From Mycobacterium sp. (GTDB taxonomy: Bacteria > Actinomycetota > Actinomycetes > Mycobacteriales > Mycobacteriaceae), in assembly GCA_025966225.1 (NCBI GenBank), contig JAOPVI010000097.1, positions 1-45,777 of the forward strand: 45,777 bases of DNA, written 5' to 3'. The notes under the pieces are model-generated. The model worked only from the letters and a program-made list of their open reading frames with translations, did not search any database and had not been told where the DNA came from. The position numbers were made by a program, and so were the translations under genes. Positions 30,021-37,410 of this stretch are shown one piece after another (positions within the stretch are counted from its first letter, which is position 1; each line of letters begins with the position of its first letter).

Positions 30021-30878
30021 CTAGGGGTTGAAGTCGGCCGGCAGCTCGATGTCGGCGACCGCCAGGTTCTCCTCGAGGTGCGCGACGGACGACGTGCCAG
30101 GGATCAGCAGCACGTTGGGGGCGACGGCCAGCGTCCACGCGAGGGCGATCTGAGCGGGCGTCCGGCCGAGGTCAGCGGCCGTTTGCTTCACGGCGGGATT
30201 GCCGAGCACCGGGTTGTCCGCATTGAACGCCGACCCCAGTGGGAAGAACGGGACGAACGAGATGTCGCGGTCGGTGCACAGGTCGAGCAGCGGCTGCGAT
30301 GTCCGGTCGACCAGGTTGTATGCGTTCTGAACGGTGACGATCTCAGTGCGGTCCAGCGCGATTCGAAGATGCTCGACGGTGATGCTGGACAGGCCGATGC
30401 CCGCGATGAGCCCTTCGTCGCGGGCGGCGATCATCGCCGTCAGCTGGCGATCGAAGAGCTCGCGATCCACTTCGGCGGCTGCGCTGGGATCCTCGGAGTT
30501 GTGGATGCGAAGGTTCACTGCGGCCAGCCGATCGACCGCGAGCGTCTCGAGATTCTCCTCGATGTCGGCGCGCAACTCGTCGGGCTGCACGGCGGGAAGC
30601 CACGCACCCGTATCGTCTCGCCGCGCACCGACCTTGCTGACCAACGCGAGGTTCGCGGGATACGGGTGCAGCGCCTCGTGGATCAGTTCGTTCGAGACGT
30701 TGGGTCCGTAGAACTGCGAGGTGTCGATGTGGTCGACCCCGAGTTCGATCGCACGTTTGAGCACGGCGATGGCCTGGTCGTGATCGCGGGGCGGGCCAAA
30801 GACGCCTGGTCCGGGGAGTTGCATGGCGCCGAATCCGACGCGATGGACCTGGTATGAACCGATATGGAAGTTGGTCAT
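30021..30878 (-). CDS. Aldo-keto reductase family oxidoreductase
   Basis: 285 residues from ATG 30878. It is an NADPH-dependent TIM-barrel enzyme. The catalytic tetrad is visible: Asp52 and Tyr57 (DHIDTSQFYGPN), Lys82 (LALVSKVGARR) and His126 (NLRIHNSED). The NADPH-binding end is VLLIPGTSSVAHLEENL. IGLSSITVEHLRIAL and TVQNAYNLVDR are standard mid-barrel strands. The substrate is unknown. A strong palindrome lies 18 bp upstream. It is convergent with glpK. Confidence 0.9.
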   Translation of the reverse strand: MTNFHIGSYQVHRVGFGAMQLPGPGVFGPPRDHDQAIAVLKRAIELGVDHIDTSQFYGPNVSNELIHEALHPYPANLALVSKVGARRDDTGAWLPAVQPDELRADIEENLETLAVDRLAAVNLRIHNSEDPSAAAEVDRELFDRQLTAMIAARDEGLIAGIGLSSITVEHLRIALDRTEIVTVQNAYNLVDRTSQPLLDLCTDRDISFVPFFPLGSAFNADNPVLGNPAVKQTAADLGRTPAQIALAWTLAVAPNVLLIPGTSSVAHLEENLAVADIELPADFNP

Positions 30879-30896
30879 GCCTACTCATTACACGGA

Positions 30897-30939
30897 TTCG
30901 GCGCGGTTTCATCCGCCTAGTGAATGAAACCGCGCCGAA
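30897..30939 (-). terminator. 16-bp perfect hairpin between PadR gene and reductase gene
   Basis: Arms 30897-30912 (TTCGGCGCGGTTTCAT) and 30924-30939 are perfect complements around an 11-base loop. The hairpin follows the PadR stop (30949, minus strand) by 10 bases, so it probably terminates that gene. Its arm shares TTCGGCGCGGTTTC with the glpK-side hairpin. Confidence 0.75.
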
Positions 30940-30948
30940 CTCACGTGA

Positions 30949-31677
30949 TTACTCGGACTCGCCGAGGATCTGGTAGATCTCGCGGCGGGCGTTGTTGACG
31001 ATGTCGACTACGCGCTGCTGCTGATCGGCCGTTGCGGCGTGTGCGGCCTGCCGCACTGCGCCGAACAGTTGTCCGACTGCGCTTCGCAGGTTCACCGCGC
31101 CGGGGTCGGCGCCTTCGGTGATCTCGTCCCACGGCGCTGTTTCGATCTTGTCGACGGCGGTGCGGCCGTCTTCAGTGAGCTCGAAGAGCTTTCTGCTGCC
31201 TTCGCTTTCGGTCGCGACGATGAGACCTTCGTCGACCAGAAGTTGCAGGGTCGGGTACACGGATCCGGGACTTGGCTTCCACAGCTGCTGGCTGCGCTCG
31301 CCGATCTCCTGGATCATCTCGTAGCCGTGCATCGGACGCTCGGTGAGCAGTTTCAGAATCGCTGCCCGCACGTCGCCGCGCTTGCCGCGTCCGCCGCCGC
31401 GTCGGCCGCCACGGGGTCCGCCACCTGGGCCGAACCCGAAGCCGGGTCCGCCGCCGGGACCGAAACCGCCGAAGCCGGGGCCACCGAAACCGGGACCTCC
31501 GAAGCCGCCGCCGCGTCCGCCTGCACCTCGGTGCTCACGGATGTGGTCGCGGAAGTCGCGCCGGGCCTGCCTGCGCTGCTCGTGCAACTCGCGGCGGTCG
31601 GCGGGGCTGAATCCGGCGGGGCCGAATCCAAACCTTGGTTGGCCCTGGAACGGGCCTTCGTTGAATGGGGTGTTCAT
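30949..31677 (-). CDS. PadR-family regulator with long Gly-rich N-terminal extension
   Basis: 242 residues from the ATG of MNTPFNEGPFQGQPRFGFG, with AAGGAG about 8 nt upstream. Residues 1-50 are polar and charged. Residues about 51-100 are almost pure Gly/Phe/Pro/Arg (GFGGPGFGG repeats). The PadR winged helix starts near 103 (GDVRAAILKLLTERPMHGYEMIQEI) with SPGSVYPTLQLLVDEGLIVATESEG. A C-terminal helix (QLFGAVRQAAHAATADQQQ) should dimerise. The regulator probably controls itself through the palindrome 37 bp upstream of its start. The glycine-rich extension resembles a disordered tether. Confidence 0.88.
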   Translation of the reverse strand: MNTPFNEGPFQGQPRFGFGPAGFSPADRRELHEQRRQARRDFRDHIREHRGAGGRGGGFGGPGFGGPGFGGFGPGGGPGFGFGPGGGPRGGRRGGGRGKRGDVRAAILKLLTERPMHGYEMIQEIGERSQQLWKPSPGSVYPTLQLLVDEGLIVATESEGSRKLFELTEDGRTAVDKIETAPWDEITEGADPGAVNLRSAVGQLFGAVRQAAHAATADQQQRVVDIVNNARREIYQILGESE

Positions 31678-31713
31678 GGGTTGTCTCCTTGAGTCTGGAA
31701 ACGCCTCGTGCGC

Positions 31714-31740
31714 TTCCGATACGTTGACGATATATCGGAA
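31714..31740 (-). promoter_or_regulatory. Palindromic operator candidate upstream of the PadR gene
   Basis: Arms TTCCGATA (31714-31721) and TATCGGAA (31733-31740) are perfect. A second 10-base palindrome CGATATATCG (31728-31737) overlaps the right arm. PadR proteins commonly bind such A/T-rich palindromes near their own promoter. Confidence 0.65.
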
Positions 31741-31780
31741 ACTATCGTGATGCAACCATTACTCCGGAGCAATCCTTGGG

Positions 31781-32308
31781 CTAGGGTCGGTCCCGATCAT
31801 CGATCGACTTCACCAACCACCTCGCCCACTGCTCCTCCATGGCGGCGTTGCGCAACCCGAACTCCAGCGCGGCGCGGCCGTAGAAATCGGTGTCCGACTG
31901 CCCCCACTCCAACGAATCCCGAAGCTGCTCAAGTCTTTCAAGCTCCACGGCCGCGTGCTCGGCGAAGGCGGCGGCGTACTTGCGCGCGACGTCGGTGGAC
32001 ACTTCTGCAAGCAGGAATGCCCGGAGTAGATCCGGCCTGCGGATGGGCGGATCGTCCTCGGTATCGGCGATCCAGCGCACGAGTTCGGCGCGGCCTGCGT
32101 CGGTGACGCGATACTCCTTGCGGCCACGCGGGCCGATGTCGCCAACCTCGATGAGGCCCGCATCCGCGAGCTTGTTGAGCTCGCCGTACAGCTGGCTCTG
32201 GGTGGCCGACCACACGTTGCCCACCGACAGCTGAAACCGTTTGAGCAGGTCATACCCGCTGCCAGGGTGCTGCGCGAGTAGTCCGAGGGCGGCGAAGCGA
32301 AGACTCAC
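31781..32308 (-). CDS. PadR-family transcriptional regulator
   Basis: 175 residues from a GTG. The winged helix begins MSLRFAALGLLAQHPGSGYDLLKRFQLSVGNVW and continues SQLYGELNKLADAGLIEVGDIGPRGRKEYRVTDAG. The C-terminal region (from about residue 90, LLRAFLLAEVSTDVARKYAAAFAEHAAVELERLEQL) matches the helical Vir_act_alpha_C domain of PadR subfamily 1. It stands 104 bp upstream of the Gly-rich PadR gene on the same strand. Targets are not apparent; a large palindrome lies just upstream of its start. Confidence 0.88.
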   Translation of the reverse strand: MSLRFAALGLLAQHPGSGYDLLKRFQLSVGNVWSATQSQLYGELNKLADAGLIEVGDIGPRGRKEYRVTDAGRAELVRWIADTEDDPPIRRPDLLRAFLLAEVSTDVARKYAAAFAEHAAVELERLEQLRDSLEWGQSDTDFYGRAALEFGLRNAAMEEQWARWLVKSIDDRDRP

Positions 32309-32323
32309 CAGAAAAGCGTACGG

Positions 32324-32351
32324 CCCGACATGTCAGTTCTGACATGTCGGG
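32324..32351. promoter_or_regulatory. 12-bp perfect palindrome CCCGACATGTCA...TGACATGTCGGG
   Basis: Arms 32324-32335 and 32340-32351 with a 4-base centre GTTC. It lies between the permease stop (32370) and the PadR start (32308), both on the minus strand. It could be the permease terminator, an operator for the PadR gene, or both. The core GACATGTC also occurs at 34424-34431 near the truncated GntR gene. Confidence 0.6.
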
Positions 32352-32369
32352 CGGTAGCGGTGTGTCGGA

Positions 32370-33929
32370 TCAGGCGGTGAGGGCTTGTGCCTCGGGAGCG
32401 GGTTCGACGAGTGGCGTCATCTTCCACGCGCCGCGCGTCGCCATGAGGTAGTACAGGACGAAGGCCACGCCACAACCGATGAACCAGCTGTACTGAGCCG
32501 CACCGGTCATTCCGAAGACCATGCCTCCGAGTAGCACGGGCGCCATGGCCAGGATCGCGCCCACCAGCGTCGAGACCACCGCAACCGGGTTGTAACCGCC
32601 CTTGTACCAGTAGTTCGCGGTCTTCGACATGGTGAACAGGTCGTCGACGACGATCTTCTGCTTGCGAACCAGGTAGAAGTCCGCGAGGAGCACGCCGAAC
32701 AACGGGCCGATGAACGCGCCGAGCGTCTCCAGCGTGTAGTGGATGACCTCCGGGTTGCCGTAGAGGTTCCACGGCGTGAGCAACACCGAGCCGACGGCGG
32801 CGATCATGCCGCCCATCCGCCAGCTGATCTTTTGCGGGCTGACGTTGGAGAAGTCGAACGCGGGCGAGATGAAGTTGGCCACGATGTTGATGCCGATGGT
32901 GGCGATGGAGAACGTCAAGGCGCCCAACACGATCGCGGTCACGCTGTCGATGCGCGCGACCGTCTGCACCGGATCGGTGAGCAGTTCGCCGAACACCGGA
33001 ACCGTCGCGGCCGCGGTGATGACGACCAGCAGCGAGAACACCAGGAAGTTGACTGGCAGGCCGAGGAAGTTGCCCTTCTTCACGGCCTGGAAGCTCTTGC
33101 CGTACCGGGCGAAGTCACCGAAGTTGAGCATCGGGCCGGAGAAGTAGGACACCACGAGTGCGATCGCGCCGAGCATGATGACCAGCGTGTTGCCCTTCTT
33201 CTCGCCACCGAGGTTCAGGCTGACGTGCCAGCCCGACTTCCACAGCAGGTAGCCACACAGGATGAACATCACGACGTACACGGCCGGTCCGCAGAAGTCG
33301 ATGAACTTGCGGATCGACTCCATGCCGCGCCAGAACACCGCGGCCTGAAGGATCCACAGCAGCGTGAAGCTGCCCCAGCCCAGCAGCGAAAGGCCCGTGA
33401 ACCCGTACTGCTCGACGTCGGCGTACGGCGCCAAACCGGGGAACAGCTTGAGCAACACGATGTCCAGAGCGGCCGAGGCCAGGTAGGTCTGAATGCCGTA
33501 CCACGCCACCGCAATCAGACCGCGGATGATCGCCGGGATGTTGGCCCCGAGCACGCCGAACGGGCTGCGGCACACCACCGGATACGGAACCCCAGCCTGC
33601 TGGCTAGGCTTGGCCACCAGGTTGCACAGGAAGTAGACGATCGTGATGCCCACCAGCAGCGCGATGAGCACCTGCCAGCTGGCCAGGCCGAGTGCGAACA
33701 GGCTGCCCGCCGTGACGTACCCGCCGACGCTGTGCACGTCGGACATCCAGAACGCGAAGATGTTGTACGACGTCCAGGTCTGCTTGCCGAGCGGGGCCAG
33801 GTCCTCGTTGGTCAGCCGCAGGTCGTAGTCCGGCTTGATCACTCCACCGCCGACGGGGTGGCCAGCGGCTTCGATGAGGTCGCCCGCCGCAACCGTGGCG
33901 CCCGGGGGGATGTCGCGTGTATCAGTCAT
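32370..33929 (-). CDS. NCS1-family nucleobase/hydantoin-type permease
   Basis: 519 residues with about 12 transmembrane helices. NCS1 hallmarks are NEDLAPLGKQTWTSYNIFAFWMSDVHSVGGY at helix 1, GVPYPVVCRSPFGVLGANIPAIIRG, and GPMLNFGDFARYGKS. These match Mhp1/PucI/cytosine-purine-allantoin permeases that import nucleobases or hydantoins with a cation. The second helix-1 Trp and the NPYA-like pieces suggest a uracil, allantoin or hydantoin substrate, but this cannot be settled. It follows the truncated GntR gene on the same strand, suggesting the GntR was its regulator. No catabolic genes are next to it. Confidence 0.9.
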   Translation of the reverse strand: MTDTRDIPPGATVAAGDLIEAAGHPVGGGVIKPDYDLRLTNEDLAPLGKQTWTSYNIFAFWMSDVHSVGGYVTAGSLFALGLASWQVLIALLVGITIVYFLCNLVAKPSQQAGVPYPVVCRSPFGVLGANIPAIIRGLIAVAWYGIQTYLASAALDIVLLKLFPGLAPYADVEQYGFTGLSLLGWGSFTLLWILQAAVFWRGMESIRKFIDFCGPAVYVVMFILCGYLLWKSGWHVSLNLGGEKKGNTLVIMLGAIALVVSYFSGPMLNFGDFARYGKSFQAVKKGNFLGLPVNFLVFSLLVVITAAATVPVFGELLTDPVQTVARIDSVTAIVLGALTFSIATIGINIVANFISPAFDFSNVSPQKISWRMGGMIAAVGSVLLTPWNLYGNPEVIHYTLETLGAFIGPLFGVLLADFYLVRKQKIVVDDLFTMSKTANYWYKGGYNPVAVVSTLVGAILAMAPVLLGGMVFGMTGAAQYSWFIGCGVAFVLYYLMATRGAWKMTPLVEPAPEAQALTA

Positions 33930-34016
33930 ATCCGCCGCTTCCTGTGACAGTTCCGTGGATGCAGGAAAACTAGCGGCGGGATATTTCGTAACCGTTGCCC
34001 CGAGAATATATTTTTG

Positions 34017-34385
34017 TCAGTTAACTATCAGGCTCGACGAGGCCGCTGCCAGGGGAAGCGTGGCGACCACATTGTTGAGCAGTTGATGGTGTGCGGTGGC
34101 CGCCGCCATCAATCGATCGGCGTCGCGGGCGACGAACGCATCGAGCATGACGCGGTGATCTTGATGAAGCCGGGCCCGGTCCGCCTGCTCGACGTGAACC
34201 ATGGCTTGAACGGGTTCGGTGATGTTCCAGGCGGATTCGAGCATGTGCATGAGTCGCAACATGCGCGACGGGCTGGTCAGCCCGATGTGAAACCGCCGGC
34301 TCTCGCGATGGTAGGTCTGCGGATCATCCTGCCGCACGGCCTGTTCCAGCATTTCGTATCTCGATGCCGTTGGCCCGATCGGCAT
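34017..34385 (-). pseudogene. GntR/FCD regulator lacking its DNA-binding domain
   Basis: 122 residues from ATG 34385 (MPIGPTASRYEMLEQ). They correspond to the FCD ligand-binding half of FadR-type GntR regulators: SRRFHIGLTSPSRMLRLMHMLESAWN and HHRVMLDAFVARDADRLMAAATAHHQLL with the paired His residues. The N-terminal winged helix (about 75-100 residues) is missing; an in-frame TAG lies 36 bases upstream and beyond that the next gene's promoter starts. The junction at about 34386-34420 looks like a deletion boundary. It cannot bind DNA alone, so either a decaying gene or a free effector domain. Confidence 0.75.
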
Positions 34386-34485
34386 TCGAGGCGAGTCGCC
34401 GAGCCACCGGACATTCCACTATTGACATGTCATTGCAGGAGTGTCAGGCTGGGGTACGGTCCCAACAGCCCCAAGGAGACTTCTC

Positions 34486-35826
34486 ATGACCGAAACCGCG
34501 CACCTTCCGACCACTGATGGCGGCCTTCCCGGCAACGGCCACATCTTCGACACGGGCAACTACGCGCCCGTCCCCGACGAACTGACCGAGGACGCGCTCG
34601 TCGTCGAAGGCACCATCCCTGCCGAACTCGACGGGTGGTACCTGCGCAACGGCCCCAACCCGCGCAAGGCCACCGGACATTGGTTCACCGGCGACGGCAT
34701 GATCCACGGCGTCCGCATCGATGGCGGTCAGGCCTAGTGGTTCCGCAACCGGTGGGTGCGCACCGACAGCTTCGAAGACCCCTTCCCGCTGTACAACGCC
34801 GACGGCACGCGCAACCTGCGGTCCGCCGTCTCCAATACCCACGTGGTCAACCATGCGGGCAAGACGCTCGCACTGGTCGAGTCCTCGCTGCCGTACGAGA
34901 TCACGAACGACCTGGAAACCGTTGGTGCGTATGACTTTGGCGGAAAGCTCATCGACTCGATGACCGCACATCCCAAGATCTGCCCGACGACGGGGGAGCT
35001 GCACTTCTTCGGCTACGGCAACATCTTCGAGCCGCACGTGACGTATCACCGTGCCGACGCCAACGGCGAACTCGTGATCAACCGGCCACTCGACGTCGGG
35101 GCGCTGACGATGATGCATGACTTCGCGATGACCGCGAATCACGTCGTCTTCATGGACCTGCCGATCGTGTTCGATCTCGACATCGCCATCAGTGGCAAGC
35201 GTGACATGCCCTACCGGTGGGACGACGAATACGGTGCGCGCCTGGGTGTGCTGCGCCGGGACGACCCGTTTGGCGAGGTGCGCTGGTTCGAGATCGACCC
35301 GTGCTACGTGTTCCACGTGGCCAACGCACATGACACCGCCGACGGGAACGGCCTTGTGGTGCAAGCGGTTCGCTACCCGGAACTGTGGAGCAACGACGGT
35401 GGCTTCGACGCCGAGGGCCTGCTGTGGTCGTGGTCGATCGACCTGGTTGCGGGCCGCGTCAGCGAACGGCAACTCGACGATCGCGGCGTGGAGTTCCCGC
35501 GTATCGACGACCGGCTGGCGGGCCTACCCGCGCGGTACTCGGTGTCGGTCGGCAAGAACGGCTGGGTCCGCCACGACCTCTCGACCGGCTCGGCGGTAGT
35601 GCATGACGTCGGCGACGGGGGCCCTGGCGAAGCGGTGTTCGTGCCGGCGGCCGGTGCGGCCGAAGAAAGCAACGGGTACTACCTCGGCTACGTCTACGAC
35701 CCGGCGCGAAACGGTAGCGACCTGGTGATCATCGACGCGTCCGACTTCACGGGTAAGCCCGTGGCCAGGATCAAGCTGCCCACGCGAGTGCCGTACGGCT
35801 TCCATGGAAACTGGATCTCGAGCTAA
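34486..35826 (+). pseudogene. Carotenoid cleavage oxygenase interrupted by an in-frame amber codon
   Basis: Reading from ATG 34486 (AAGGAG 9 nt upstream) gives 446 codons with one TAG at codon 84 (34735-34737). Both sides stay in the same frame: ...[12 protein letters not shown], stop, WFRNRWVRTDSFEDP.... The second part would otherwise need an internal start near 34756. The four iron-binding histidines of the RPE65/carotenoid oxygenase family are all present after the stop: His184 (FEPHVTYH), His211 (MMHDFAMT), His277 (YVFHVANAHD) and His440 (YGFHGNW). One base change (GAG or CAG to TAG) explains the stop. No other defect is seen, so the mutation is recent, a sequencing error, or read through. 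Confidence 0.85.
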
Positions 35827-35833
35827 CCACGCG

Positions 35834-35873
35834 TTGACAGCCATCCGGATTATCGTGTCCGGATGGCTGTCAA
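35834..35873. repeat. 16-bp perfect inverted repeat covering the start codon of the next gene
   Basis: Arms TTGACAGCCATCCGGA (35834-35849) and its exact complement (35858-35873) enclose 8 bases. The right arm includes the ATG at 35863 of the ParB-like gene. The left arm begins with a perfect -35 hexamer TTGACA. It begins 8 bases after the oxygenase stop. It can be a terminator, a start-masking hairpin or an operator. Confidence 0.8.
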
Positions 35874-36240
35874 TTGGCTCGATGCACCAGAAGATCATGA
35901 CTATGGCGCGGCCGCCGACTATCTGAGCCTGGTGGCCGACGGGGCCACCGTGGCCAAGACCGTCAGCGCACTCAAATCTGCGAAACCGGTGTTCCGCAAG
36001 GCTAAGGACATCCTGCGCGCGGCCCAGCTGGTCCTGCTGTCCGAGACGAACGTCCGGGTGAAGGCCGACCTGGCGAAGATCGCCGACGCCAAGGCGCTGT
36101 CGCCGATTCTGTTGGTGCGCGGCGACTTTCGCACCGCGAACCCACTGCAGATCGCCGACGGCTACCACCGGGTCTGCGCAAGTTACCTGACCGACGAGAA
36201 CACTCCGATCCCCTGTCGGCTGGTGGCGTGGAAGTCCTGA
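35863..36240 (+). CDS. Small protein with ParB/sulfiredoxin-like C-terminal motif, unknown function
   Basis: 125 residues from the ATG of MAVNWLDAPEDHDYGAAADYL. The N-terminal 60 residues are helical with KSAKPVFRKAKDILRAAQLVLL. The C-terminal half reads SPILLVRGDFRTANPLQIADGYHRVCASYL, which resembles the DGxHRxxAA box of ParB/sulfiredoxin-fold proteins. It lacks the HTH partner domain of plasmid ParB. It may be a stand-alone nucleotide-binding or nuclease-fold protein. It lies 9 bp upstream of the antiporter gene and probably shares its transcript. Confidence 0.7.
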   Translation: MAVNWLDAPEDHDYGAAADYLSLVADGATVAKTVSALKSAKPVFRKAKDILRAAQLVLLSETNVRVKADLAKIADAKALSPILLVRGDFRTANPLQIADGYHRVCASYLTDENTPIPCRLVAWKS

Positions 36241-36249
36241 TGCGCTGAC

Positions 36250-37410
36250 ATGACGGGTTTCGGGTTCCAAACGCTTGCGTTGGTGGCCGTCATCGGCCTT
36301 GCGGGCCCGCTGCTCGCAGCCGTGCCCCGGATGGGCGTCCCCGTCGTCGTGGGCGAACTCGTCGCCGGGATCGTCGTCGGCCGAACCGGATTCGGCATCG
36401 TCGATCCCGACAACGCCACCTTCATGTTGTTGGCCAACATCGGCTTCGCGTTGGTCATGTTCGTCGTCGGCACCCACGTGCCGGTGCGCGACGCCTCGCT
36501 GCGGACCGCACTGCCGAAGGCGCTGCTACGCGCCGTCCTGGTCGGTGCCGTGGCGGCCGTGCTCGGGGTGGTCCTTGCGCACGCCTTCGGCACCGGGCAC
36601 GCGCTGCTCTACGCGGTACTGATGGCGTCCTCGTCGGCGGCGCTGGCGCTGCCGGTCATCGACTCGCTGGGGCTCACCGGACCATCCGTGCTGTCCGTCA
36701 CTGCGCAGATCGCGATCGCCGACGCCGCCTCGATCGTGTTGCTGCCGTTGGTGATCGACCCCAGCCGTGCCCCGCGCGCGGCGCTCGGGGCGTTGGCCAT
36801 CGTCGCCTGTGCCCTGGTGCTGTACGTGGTGATGAAGTACGCCGACACGAACGGGTTGCGCAAGCGGCTGCACCACTACTCGCGCCAGCACAACCTGGCC
36901 CTGGAGCTGAGGATCAGCCTGCTCATCCTCTTCGGGCTGGCCGCGCTGGCGGTGTTCACCCACGTGTCGATCATGTTGGCGGGCTTCGCACTCGGCCTGG
37001 TGATGTCGGCCGTCGGTGAGCCCCGCCGGCTCGCACGTCAACTCCTCGGCGTCACCGAGGGCTTCTTCGGGCCGCTGTTCTTCGTCTGGCTCGGGGCCTC
37101 ACTGCAAGTGCGCGAACTCGGCGACCATCCAAAGTTCATCGCCCTCGGCATTGCGCTCGGACTTGGGGCGGTGCTCGCACACTGCGTGGGCAGACTGGTC
37201 GGTCAACCTCTGACGCTGGCCGCGCTCGCGGCCGCACAACTGGGCGTGCCGGTCGCGGCAACCACGCTCGGCATCGAGCAGCACCTGCTAGTGGACGGGG
37301 AGCCGTCCGCCCTGATTCTCGGTGCGCTGATCACCATCGGCGTCACCTCCGTGGCTGGCGCGATCGCCAAGCGAAGTCAGAGCGCCGAGACCGCAGCGCC
37401 CTCGACGTAG
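36250..37410 (+). CDS. CPA2-type cation/proton antiporter (KefB-like)
   Basis: 386 residues, about 12 transmembrane helices, no RCK/TrkA-N tail. Family features are GVPVVVGELVAGIVVGRTGFGIV (helix 1-2 region), MLLANIGFALVMFVVGTHV, an AQIAIADAASIVLLPLV segment with the membrane Asp of the ion site, and FFGPLFFVWLGASL. It should exchange Na+ or K+ for protons. Its last 34 bp overlap the end of the convergent AraC gene. It follows the ParB-like gene by 9 bp. Confidence 0.87.
   Translation: MTGFGFQTLALVAVIGLAGPLLAAVPRMGVPVVVGELVAGIVVGRTGFGIVDPDNATFMLLANIGFALVMFVVGTHVPVRDASLRTALPKALLRAVLVGAVAAVLGVVLAHAFGTGHALLYAVLMASSSAALALPVIDSLGLTGPSVLSVTAQIAIADAASIVLLPLVIDPSRAPRAALGALAIVACALVLYVVMKYADTNGLRKRLHHYSRQHNLALELRISLLILFGLAALAVFTHVSIMLAGFALGLVMSAVGEPRRLARQLLGVTEGFFGPLFFVWLGASLQVRELGDHPKFIALGIALGLGAVLAHCVGRLVGQPLTLAALAAAQLGVPVAATTLGIEQHLLVDGEPSALILGALITIGVTSVAGAIAKRSQSAETAAPST

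Noticed and set aside
31343..31750. A proline-rich plus-strand frame opposite the PadR gene
   Set aside because: It is the complement of the Gly-rich extension; PPGPKP repeats arise from the GGxGF codons.
34756..35826. Separate shorter oxygenase gene starting at an internal codon
   Set aside because: The upstream 83 codons are clearly the same protein in the same frame, and no ribosome site is seen at 34756.
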